Shown here: positions 33,178 through 39,075 of the stretch, piece by piece
Position numbering within the stretch: position 1 is the first letter of the stretch
Layout of the letters: every line of letters starts with the position of its first letter
From: Bacillota bacterium
GTDB lineage: Bacteria; Bacillota; Sulfobacillia; Sulfobacillales; Sulfobacillaceae
Reading direction: 5' to 3'
Length of the DNA: 39,075 bases
Assembly: GCA_021797515.1 (NCBI GenBank)
Contig: JAJZZP010000145.1
Location: 1 to 39,075, forward strand
The notes under the pieces: model-generated
What the model was told of the DNA's origin: nothing
Seen by the model: only the letters and a program-made list of their open reading frames with translations
The model's database searches: none
Translations under genes and position numbers: made by a program

Positions 33178-34160
33178 CGGCGGCCCTCTCAATCGAGCAT
33201 CTGAATGTGTCATATCGCACTCCACGCGGCTTGGTGTCTATCCTGAAGGACATCTCGCTAACGCTGTATCATGACGAAATTCTTGGTGTCGTCGGAGAGT
33301 CGGGGAGCGGCAAATCCACTCTGGCTCAAGCTATCATGCGCTTGTTGAAGCCAAACACGGCGAAGGTTAGTGGCCGGGTCATGATCGGCAGCAAGGATCT
33401 GTATGCGCTATCCACCAAGGAGCTCCGGGCGCTGCGCTGGAAAGATGTGGCCATGGTGTTCCAAAGCTCGATGAACGCGTTAAACCCGGTGATTTCCATT
33501 CAGGCGCATTTTTTCGATACGTTGTTGGCCCATCGGCCTCATTTGACGTCCAAAGAGGTTGAGCAACGCACGCATTATTTGCTGCAACAGGTTCGCCTGA
33601 ACCCTGAGATTGCCCGAAATTATCCGCACGAACTCTCTGGAGGCATGCGCCAGCGGGTGGCCATTGCGTTGGCGTTGGCCTTGGATCCAGAAATTTTAAT
33701 CATGGACGAACCCACCACGGCGCTTGACGTGGTGGTGCAGCGATCGATTCTTAACGAAATCGCGGCGCTTCAGCGGGAACGCCATTTGTCCGTGGTGCTG
33801 ATTAGTCATGATTTCAGCTTGGTCTCGAGTCTGGCGCATCGCATGGCGATCATGTATGCGGGACAGTTAATGGAAATTACTGAGTCAAGCGGGGATGATC
33901 CGACATCTGTGCGCCATCATCCTTATACCGAAGGACTCATTGCCGCCATTCCGCAATTGATGGGCGACCAGGTGCGCATCCAAGGCATTCCTGGCGAGCC
34001 CCCGAACATTGCCGACCTGGTTACGGGGTGTCCCTTCAACGATCGCTGCCCGAAGCGCCTCGACTTGTGCAAGTCGACGCCATTGCCCGTTCTATCGGCC
34101 AAGACGTTTATTCGCTGCCATGCCATGGGGGATCGCGAGGAGGCTCATAATGACGGATAA
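33174..34160 (+). CDS. Opp/Dpp-type ABC transporter ATP-binding protein (OppD-like)
   Basis: The 328-residue ATPase has Walker [10 protein letters not shown] (about residues 41-49), Q-loop [12 protein letters not shown], signature LSGGMRQR, Walker [13 protein letters not shown] and the switch His in LISHD. It also has the oligopeptide-transporter C-terminal extension [15 protein letters not shown] and the cysteine-rich [15 protein letters not shown] found in this subfamily. ATG 33174 overlaps the OppC stop and follows AAAGGAG. With OppF it forms the heterodimeric motor. Overlap with the next gene is 11 bp. Confidence 0.94.
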   Translation: MTAALSIEHLNVSYRTPRGLVSILKDISLTLYHDEILGVVGESGSGKSTLAQAIMRLLKPNTAKVSGRVMIGSKDLYALSTKELRALRWKDVAMVFQSSMNALNPVISIQAHFFDTLLAHRPHLTSKEVEQRTHYLLQQVRLNPEIARNYPHELSGGMRQRVAIALALALDPEILIMDEPTTALDVVVQRSILNEIAALQRERHLSVVLISHDFSLVSSLAHRMAIMYAGQLMEITESSGDDPTSVRHHPYTEGLIAAIPQLMGDQVRIQGIPGEPPNIADLVTGCPFNDRCPKRLDLCKSTPLPVLSAKTFIRCHAMGDREEAHNDG

Positions 34161-35121
34161 TAGAGTCGTTCGGGCAGAAAATCTTACGATTCGATTTACG
34201 CGAAAGAAAATGCCCGATATCGTAGCAGCCAGGTCGGTGACTCTTGAAATTGGTGAAAAAGAAACGGTGGCGCTGGTGGGAGAGTCGGGAAGCGGTAAAA
34301 CGACAATGGGGAGGGCCCTGGTTCGACTGTTGCGACCTAGCAGCGGCACGCTATGGTTTAAGGACCAAAACGTCACGACCATTCGCGGGCAGTCCTTGCG
34401 ACGCTATCATAGTAAAGCACAGTTGATTTTTCAAGATCCCTTTGGCTCGCTCAACCCCTTTCACACGGTTGAGTATCATTTACGGCGTCCCTTGATGAAA
34501 CTGCGCGGGGTCTCGCGCCGCGGTGCCCGTGAGGCGGTGTTGGACTTATTGGCGCAAGTGGGGCTCACGCCGACGGTAATCTATCGCGGCAAGTATCCGC
34601 ACGAACTCTCCGGAGGCCAGCGTCAACGGGTGGCCATTGCCCGGGCGTTGGCGGGCGAGCCCGCCTTTGTGGTGGCGGATGAACCGGTGTCCATGCTGGA
34701 CGTGTCTCTTCGGGCTGAAATACTGACTCTCTTGGAGTCGCTGCAAGAGCAACGCCATCTGAGTTATTTGTATATTACCCATGACTTGGCCTCGGCCCGG
34801 TATCTGGCGCATCGCATTGCCGTGATGTATGGTGCCACGATTGTCGAGATGGCAGCGGCCGATACGGTGGTACGTACGCCGGCCCATCCATACACCCGCC
34901 TGCTTTTGGCGGCGTCGGTTGGTAGCGGGACAGTGGCACTGCCTGAGACTCAGTCTCTAGCCCCCGACCTATCGGCGTCTCGCACGGGATGCCCGTTTGC
35001 TCCCCGATGTCCCCAGGTCATGGACCGCTGCCGGGTGCAGACACCGAAACTGATTGACATTGAACCTGGTCATGCTGCGGCGTGCTTTTTATATCATGAC
35101 GGGGAATCCCGGGGGGATTGA
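34150..35121 (+). CDS. Opp/Dpp-type ABC transporter ATP-binding protein (OppF-like)
   Basis: This 323-residue second ATPase has Walker A GESGSGKTT, Q-loop LIFQDPFGSLNP, signature LSGGQRQRV, Walker B FVVADEPVSMLD and switch His YITHD. It closes with the AHPYTRLLLAA extension and GCPFAPRCPQVMDRC. All motor residues are intact, unlike the dead oppF copy at 25270-25617. GAGGAGGCT lies upstream of ATG 34150, inside the OppD gene. It is the last gene of the operon. A hairpin about 200 bp downstream may end transcription. Confidence 0.94.
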   Translation: MTDNRVVRAENLTIRFTRKKMPDIVAARSVTLEIGEKETVALVGESGSGKTTMGRALVRLLRPSSGTLWFKDQNVTTIRGQSLRRYHSKAQLIFQDPFGSLNPFHTVEYHLRRPLMKLRGVSRRGAREAVLDLLAQVGLTPTVIYRGKYPHELSGGQRQRVAIARALAGEPAFVVADEPVSMLDVSLRAEILTLLESLQEQRHLSYLYITHDLASARYLAHRIAVMYGATIVEMAAADTVVRTPAHPYTRLLLAASVGSGTVALPETQSLAPDLSASRTGCPFAPRCPQVMDRCRVQTPKLIDIEPGHAAACFLYHDGESRGD

Positions 35122-35374
35122 TGGCATGAACACTGCTATCCCCTGGGGTTCGACGGCACAAGCCGAAATACCGAAACGCGGGTGGGCGATTACCAGGCCG
35201 ACGCATAGCGCATCAACGGCAACATTTTTTGCGGAACAAGAATCGCCGTCGTTTAGAAAAATCTGGCGCCTCTCTCGGCGCTAGTCGCACGCGCCTATCC
35301 CTTAGCGGTAGGGCCTGGATTGAAGTACCCGGTTGCCTGGTGGCAACAACCAGGCCCCGGTACCCCAGTGGCAC
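35122..35374. other. Gap after the opp operon, with hairpins
   Basis: No gene is recognised in this stretch. It contains a long imperfect hairpin (35325-35363), listed separately, and a small GCGCC/GGCGC repeat near 35266-35281. A plus-strand ATG frame from 35126 has no family resemblance. Confidence 0.4.
35325..35363. terminator. Long hairpin, candidate terminator of the opp operon and the opposite gene
   Basis: GTACC (35325-35329) pairs with GGTAC (35359-35363), GG with CC inside it, and GCCTGGT (35335-35341) with ACCAGGC (35349-35355). This makes a 39-nt hairpin with one small internal loop. It sits between convergent genes. No T-tract is obvious. Confidence 0.4.
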
Positions 35375-35827
35375 TTACATGGACAAGAGGTAGCCTACGT
35401 AGGCTAGCAGTTCCTGCGCACAGTATGCGCAGGAACCCATATCATCGATGAGCCGCTCTTTGACTTCCAACATGCAGGCGCATTGCTGTTCGTTGAGAGC
35501 TTTAGTGGAAGTCGTGACCTTTACCAAGTTGGCCCATCGGAAAAGAGCTTTTTCTCGATAGCGTCCTTCATTTTGGGATGGGAGTCCCAGTGCAGCGACT
35601 GCCGGCGGGCCAGCGGTCCGGATTTATCCATCTCCTGACGGAAAGCCGTTGCGGCCGCGTCGATAATGATGAACTCTCCCGCCACCTCAACCTTGACGGT
35701 GGTGTGCACAATGCGCGCCTCCGCGTGTTCCAGATAGTGGTCGTAGAGCAACTGCGCGGAATCTTGAAAGGATTCGGCCCCATACCGGCTTTCGCTAAAC
35801 GGCCCCAGCGCCTTTTGGAGGGCTTAC
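35375..35827 (-). pseudogene. Frameshifted gene of unknown family with a Cys-rich C-terminus
   Basis: Two minus-strand frames make one plausible protein. The first reads ALGPFSESRYGAESFQDSAQ, then YDHYLEHAEARIVHTTVKVE, and AFRQEMDKSGPLARRQSLHW to KMKDAIEKK. After a run of five A residues (T-run 35549-35553 on the plus strand) the frame that continues sensibly is the other one: ALFRWANLVKVTT, then EQQCACMLEVKERLIDDMG, SCAYCAQELLAYVGY, ending at TAA 35375-35377. Gain of one A would restore a single frame of about 150 codons. A stop just upstream (near 35828) and no good start suggest N-terminal loss too. I do not recognise the family. CxC and CxxC could bind metal. Confidence 0.5.
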
Positions 35828-35932
35828 GGGGGCGAGAGTCTCCCAGGGGATCGTGGTCGAGATGACTGGGCGGGCGACGTTCGCTAGCGCTGCGGCTGAT
35901 GTGTGATATCCTAAATCCTGAGGTGTAAGCGC

Positions 35933-36751
35933 ATGACACAACGAGAGGACGAAGCGGGCCATCCGGCAACACCGCCGACGCGACTTAGCGAATTGGCCGG
36001 TCATGAAGACGCCGAAGTTCGCGTGCGGATTGCCGGGAACGTATCAACACCAGCGGAGACGTTGGCGGAGATGGCTCGGGATGCGGATCGGATGGTACGC
36101 TTGATGGTCGCTGGCAATCCGCAGACACCCGGACGTGTTCTCGCGTCATTGGCCGACGACACCGACCTCTATGTGCGGGAAATGGTGGGCGGAAACCCGA
36201 ACTCCCCACCAGAGGTTTTAACGCGATTGGCCAAAGACCCGCATTGGGTGGTCCGCCGCGACGTCGCGTGGAATCCTCAGACCAGCCCGGAGCTTCTCGT
36301 GGTATTGGGCCGTGACAAGAACGACCAAGTCCGCCGGCAGGCGTTAGTCAATGTGCACATGCCGGCGACCGAGCTCGCGACGTACGCAGGGGCCCACCGT
36401 TGGCAGTTCCGATTCCACGTCGCCCTCGATCCCAACATGCCACCGGAGGTTCTCCACCTGCTAGCGCAAGACCGCGATCCTCGGGTACGCTCCGCAGTGG
36501 CACAAAATACTCGCGCGACGGCGGACATCCTCCGATCTTTGTCCCGTGACAAGACGGCACAGGTTCGGGCCCGTGTGGCCGAGCATCCGAAGACTCCTTC
36601 GGAGGTCTTGCAGACGTTGGAACAAGACCCCGACCCGGACGTCCGGCACGCTACTCAATGGGTGGCCCAGCATCTGGTCGATGACGAGGCGGTGCTCGCA
36701 GATCATACGCGGTTCGATTGGGAACTGGAGCCGCGGGACGGGTGGACTTAG
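35933..36751 (+). CDS. Leucine-rich-repeat-variant (LRV/HEAT-like) repeat protein
   Basis: The 272-residue protein is almost entirely repeats. About nine units of 26 residues follow the pattern L-x-x-L-A-x-D-x-D-x-x-V-R-x-x-V-A-x-N-P-x-T-P-x-x-V, from about residue 18 to 250, then a short acidic tail. This is the LRV type (as in Azotobacter), a right-handed alpha superhelix that serves as a binding scaffold. The Azotobacter LRV protein carries a cysteine-ligated Fe-S cluster; this one has no cysteine at all. TGAGGTG precedes ATG 35933. There is no signal peptide. The partner is unknown. Confidence 0.85.
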   Translation: MTQREDEAGHPATPPTRLSELAGHEDAEVRVRIAGNVSTPAETLAEMARDADRMVRLMVAGNPQTPGRVLASLADDTDLYVREMVGGNPNSPPEVLTRLAKDPHWVVRRDVAWNPQTSPELLVVLGRDKNDQVRRQALVNVHMPATELATYAGAHRWQFRFHVALDPNMPPEVLHLLAQDRDPRVRSAVAQNTRATADILRSLSRDKTAQVRARVAEHPKTPSEVLQTLEQDPDPDVRHATQWVAQHLVDDEAVLADHTRFDWELEPRDGWT

Positions 36752-36785
36752 CGAACGCATTAGTTTAGGTTACTAAGGAGCTGGA

Positions 36786-36807
36786 TTCAGGGGCGAATGC
36801 GCCTGAA
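36786..36807. terminator. Small hairpin after the LRV gene
   Basis: TTCAGG (36786-36791) pairs with CCTGAA (36802-36807), with a further GC/GC pair inside. It lies 35 bp after the LRV stop and could end its transcript. No T-tract follows. Confidence 0.35.
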
Positions 36808-36873
36808 CGCTCGGCTCTACATGAGCAGGAAAGTACGCAAAAAACACCGAAGAACCGTAAAGACGGGTTCGTT

Positions 36874-37179
36874 ATGCGGGACACCAATCCGGTGTCGATG
36901 GCGGGTTTTACGAGTGTTGCAGAGGAGAGTCAGTATAAATCACGTCATTTACATACTTTCGGACCGAGTGGCTACTGCCATATGGAAAGGGATATTGCAC
37001 AAGGCATTAAAGTCGCGCATGCTCTTGAAGCCGGAACTGTTTGGGTTAACGGGTATAACCTATTAGATGCGACGAGTCCTTGGGGCGGTGTGAAAACCAG
37101 TGGACTGGGGAGAGAAATGGGCAGTGATGCTTTGCAGCATTACGTCGCAATCAAGGCCACTTGGGTTAATTTGGAGTAA
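36874..37179 (+). pseudogene. Aldehyde dehydrogenase C-terminal fragment
   Basis: The last 60 residues read DIAQGIKVAHALEAGTVWVNGYNLLDATSPWGG, then SGLGREMGSDALQHYVAIKATWVN. This is the standard C-terminus of NAD-dependent aldehyde dehydrogenases (WVN, PWGG, SG-GRE motifs). The catalytic Cys and Glu and the cofactor domain are absent. The sequence before about 36980 degrades into unrelated residues. It has no start signal and is a remnant. Confidence 0.75.
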
Positions 37180-37275
37180 ATCTAAGTCAAGATTTTCATA
37201 TGTGAGAACATATAGGATGAACACGTGGTTCCACGTATCTTCCGCATATTTAAAGGCAGCAGGAGGGATGGTCGC

Positions 37276-37680
37276 GTGGTAATGATCAGCCGGATGCGAT
37301 ATGTGTGGGTGGCCATTGGGTCCCTCATTGGAATATATTTAACCGCAGTGCATTACGGACCGGTTCCGGTGGCATGTCCGGTAACCGCGGTAATTAATTG
37401 TGTGGCGGTGCTGCATTCAGCGGGCAGCATGCTGGGGCCATTCCCGCTGGCGCTTTGGGGCGTGATTTGGGCAATTGCGGGTGCTGCCACACCTCGCAAA
37501 CTACGGACGTTGTGGATGGCAGTAGGTATTGGCGGCATATTGTGGGCAATCGGACACGAATTGGCTCTGGGGCAAATTTGTCTTTGGTGCTCGGCTTTTC
37601 AAGCAGACATCATCTTGGTCATGTTGGCATGGCGGCGCCATGGGAAAAGCGGTGTCGGACGTTCGGACTCTCCTGGCTAA
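37276..37680 (+). CDS. Vitamin K epoxide reductase (VKOR) family protein
   Basis: This compact 134-residue membrane protein has about four hydrophobic helices. All four cysteines of the VKOR redox relay are visible: a loop pair spaced C-x7-C (ACPVTAVINC) and the CxxC active site (CLWC) on the last helix. FPLALWG is a family signature. Bacterial VKORs reoxidise DsbA-like thioredoxins using quinone and drive disulfide formation outside the membrane. No thioredoxin domain is fused or adjacent. GTG 37276 is chosen because AGGAGGG lies 8 nt upstream; ATG 37282 is also possible. Confidence 0.82.
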   Translation: MVMISRMRYVWVAIGSLIGIYLTAVHYGPVPVACPVTAVINCVAVLHSAGSMLGPFPLALWGVIWAIAGAATPRKLRTLWMAVGIGGILWAIGHELALGQICLWCSAFQADIILVMLAWRRHGKSGVGRSDSPG

Positions 37681-38323
37681 GCCCAATTCCGTAGAGAAGG
37701 GTCTTCAAACTTGTTTTCCGCACCTAAAAACTCCCAATTTTATTAAATATAGTAAGAATATTCCGCAAATGCTTTTGAACATAACGCCCGCGCATTCCCC
37801 TTCTTAGGCGCAAGCCAAGAGGGGGTCAAGCGGGCCAGCCCGCAGGGCTAGACAAGGCCCAAACTTTTGGTTTAGTCTAAGGACATAGGGCCGGAACGGT
37901 CCGAATCGACGCCTGGGGAGATCCAGCATAAGACGTACGTGGCCTAACGGCTCGGCGCAGCGGTCGTAGAACCAGGAACTTCTAGAGGGTGACCTCAGAA
38001 ACCCCCGCCTCACCCCGTTAGGGTCAGGCGGCGGGAGAGTTCATGCGTTCGGACGCATCGGGCAGGACCATCCCGAACTGCTCTGCAGTTAAGCGCAGCG
38101 CGAGACGGCCCCCCGCTCCATCGAATTTCCGTGACACACGCTGATCCCACCGCGTGTGTTTCGCGGTTCCCACGGTCCGAACTGCCCCTTTATTAACAGT
38201 TCGGATCGTAGTTTTATACCCGTTCACTCTTCGCCAATGGGATTCAGTCAGCGCACACTCTGTTCGAAATGTCACAGCGCAAAAAGCTCACAAAAGAAGC
38301 ACATGGCGTCCCATGACATGGTT
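37681..38323 (-). mobile_element. Possible TnpB-type element end (C-terminal tail and structured right end)
   Basis: No intact gene is seen. A minus-strand frame (38275-38024) ends with AVRTVGTAKHTRWDQRVSRK and SERMNSPAA. That style recalls the poorly conserved tails of IS200/IS605-type TnpB proteins. Right after its stop, a branched hairpin (38004-38035: CCCGCCT with AGGCG-GGG around an inner ACCC/GGGT stem) resembles the structured right end and guide-RNA scaffold such elements carry. The body of TnpB is missing. The identification is tentative. Confidence 0.3.
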
Positions 38324-38332
38324 TGATATAAT
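38324..38332 (+). promoter_or_regulatory. Extended -10 promoter (TGA-TATAAT)
   Basis: TG (38324-38325), one base, then a perfect TATAAT (38327-38332) reading toward the small gene at 38374. No good -35 match lies at 16-18 bp, which an extended -10 can tolerate. Confidence 0.55.
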
Positions 38333-38373
38333 CCATTTCAACTGCATGATTTCGTTGAAAGGAGGCCTATGTC

Positions 38374-38511
38374 ATGGTGATATTGATAGGAAATATTGCC
38401 TTTCCTTATGACCAAGGACATATCTTAGAGCCCGGCCAGGGAGTAGTATGCCATTTTCCGGGTTTGGGCTCGTCAGACCGTGGGAGGCCTCCTCGCATCC
38501 ATATGCGATAG
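38374..38511 (+). CDS. Small hypothetical protein, 45 residues
   Basis: AAAGGAGG (38358-38365) stands 8 nt before ATG 38374. The frame encodes MVILIGNIAFPYDQGHILEP, a glycine/proline-rich middle with one Cys (VVCHF), and a basic end PPRIHMR. An extended -10 promoter lies about 45 bp upstream and a strong hairpin with T-rich tail follows 10 bp after the stop, so this is a complete transcription unit in miniature. I recognise no family. It could be a small protein, a regulatory leader peptide for the MFS gene downstream, or a chance frame inside a leader RNA. Confidence 0.5.
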   Translation: MVILIGNIAFPYDQGHILEPGQGVVCHFPGLGSSDRGRPPRIHMR

Positions 38512-38521
38512 CTCCTCATCG

Positions 38522-38549
38522 GAATCTCGGGCGGCCTCGCCCGAGATTC
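38522..38549 (+). terminator. Rho-independent terminator or attenuator upstream of the MFS gene
   Basis: GAATCTCGGGC (38522-38532) pairs perfectly with GCCCGAGATTC (38539-38549) around a 6-nt loop, followed by TTTCGTTT. It is a strong 11-bp stem between the 45-codon gene and the MFS start, so it could act as terminator or as an attenuator. Confidence 0.65.
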
Positions 38550-38571
38550 TTTCGTTTGGGGGAGACTTATC

Positions 38572-38967
38572 GTGTCACATCGGCCAAACAACTCGCTGAT
38601 TGCCTTTTACTGCTTTACCGGTCTCTGGTCTTTCAATGCTACCAGTGGTCTTTGGATTCTATATTTAATCCACTGTCATTGGTCCTTATTTCAAATCGGT
38701 ATTGCTGAAGCCGGATTTCATCTGGTGTCGTTCATGTCTGATGTGCCGACCGGGGCATTTGCCGATCGGTTCGGTCGGCGCCAGAGCCTCATGATTGGTT
38801 TGCTGATTGGGTCCACGATTCCCGTGATGACGTTTGTATTGGCGCCCCGCAGTGTTTTTCTAGGCGTGCTTAGCATATCTCTTGGGGCGCTCAGTTGGAC
38901 ATTTATTGGTGGTGCCGATCAGGTGCGTATTCCGACCAACTTGACCACGAATTCCAGTAAATCCTGA
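38572..38967 (+). pseudogene. MFS transporter, N-terminal part, cut by an IS end
   Basis: GTG 38572 follows GGGGGAG. The first 117 residues are a major-facilitator N-terminus: helices 1-4 with the motif-A loop DVPTGAFADRFGRRQSLMIG between helices 2 and 3. Resemblance stops at GGADQ (about 38922), where the family normally continues with LYD-type sequence. Instead the frame runs through IS-terminal repeats to a stop at 38967. The transporter is truncated and very unlikely to work. Its substrate is unknown. Confidence 0.75.
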
Positions 38968-39075
38968 CCACTCAATCCAATAAATCCTGACCACTTTTAG
39001 GTTCCCGTACTCGTTGGTTCTGTTATAGCGGAATCGGACGCCGTTGGCAAGATCTTGCGCGTCGATTCCCCGTGA
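38923..39075. mobile_element. Left end of an IS21-like element with 23-bp repeats (continues past the window)
   Basis: The MFS gene is interrupted at about 38922-38923 by GTGCGTATTCC. The octamer (T/C)TGACCAC then recurs at 38941, 38964 and 38987, exactly 23 bp apart, with similar spacer sequence. Ends with several transposase-binding repeats are typical of the IS21 family. The transposase genes must lie beyond 39075, so family assignment rests on the terminus alone. Confidence 0.55.

Noticed and set aside
35388-35436. Strong palindrome and hairpin read as a noncoding RNA or IS end
   Set aside because: The opposite strand reads as a sensible protein C-terminus through both, so coding is the simpler explanation; kept only as a dual-use observation.
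1-39075. CRISPR array, tRNA or rRNA genes
   Set aside because: No regularly spaced repeat array and no recognisable tRNA or rRNA segments were seen; the 23-bp repeats at 38941-38994 are too few and belong to an IS end.

Overview
The window looks like an accessory, carbohydrate-catabolism-rich stretch of a moderately GC-rich Gram-positive (Firmicutes-type) chromosome. The basis is strong AGGAGG-type ribosome binding sites, frequent GTG and TTG starts, lipobox-type solute-binding proteins, a NamZ/NagB amino-sugar cluster and ROK/GntR/LacI regulators. The mix of genes and mobile-element remnants resembles Sulfobacillus-like acidophiles, but that placement is inference. No rRNA, tRNA or CRISPR array was seen.

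Layout. 1-2076: decayed DNA with a broken DUF3800 gene and a transposase scrap. 2077-6179 (minus): a sugar ABC importer operon in the order ROK regulator, lipoprotein, ATPase, permease. 6180-6530: a compact divergent control region with back-to-back promoters and a possibly structured leader. 6531-13455 (plus): a seven-gene acid-sugar operon of MBL hydrolase, SDR, mannonate dehydratase UxuA, FGGY kinase, KDPG-aldolase-like protein, zinc alcohol dehydrogenase and a second SDR. The importer and the enzymes are probably one regulon feeding an aldonate or hexuronate through 2-keto-3-deoxygluconate into central metabolism. Uronate isomerase is absent. 13456-15556: IS debris, including a deleted IS1182-type transposase. 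15557-17435 (minus): Ada and a 4HBT thioesterase. 17690-19174: glycerol kinase.

19197-24989 is an amino-sugar / cell-wall-sugar salvage cluster: a GntR/UTRA regulator, a NamZ-type (DUF1343) exo-muramidase, a PIG-L deacetylase, a two-domain GNAT acetyltransferase, a wrecked NagZ-like beta-hexosaminidase, an IS607-type recombinase scrap and intact NagB. 25270-25926 (minus) carries remnants of an oppDF pair, one with a stop codon at the Walker A lysine.

26129-35121 is one long operon of LacI regulator, GH35 beta-galactosidase-like enzyme and a complete Opp-type ABC importer (binding protein, two permeases, two ATPases). It is probably a galactoside-containing oligosaccharide uptake and cleavage system.

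35122-39075 is a mosaic: a frameshifted orphan gene whose 3' end contains strong DNA palindromes, a leucine-rich-repeat-variant (LRV) protein, an aldehyde dehydrogenase fragment, a compact VKOR-family protein, a possible TnpB-type element end, a 45-codon small gene with promoter and terminator signals, and an MFS transporter cut by an IS21-like terminus with 23-bp repeats that runs off the window.
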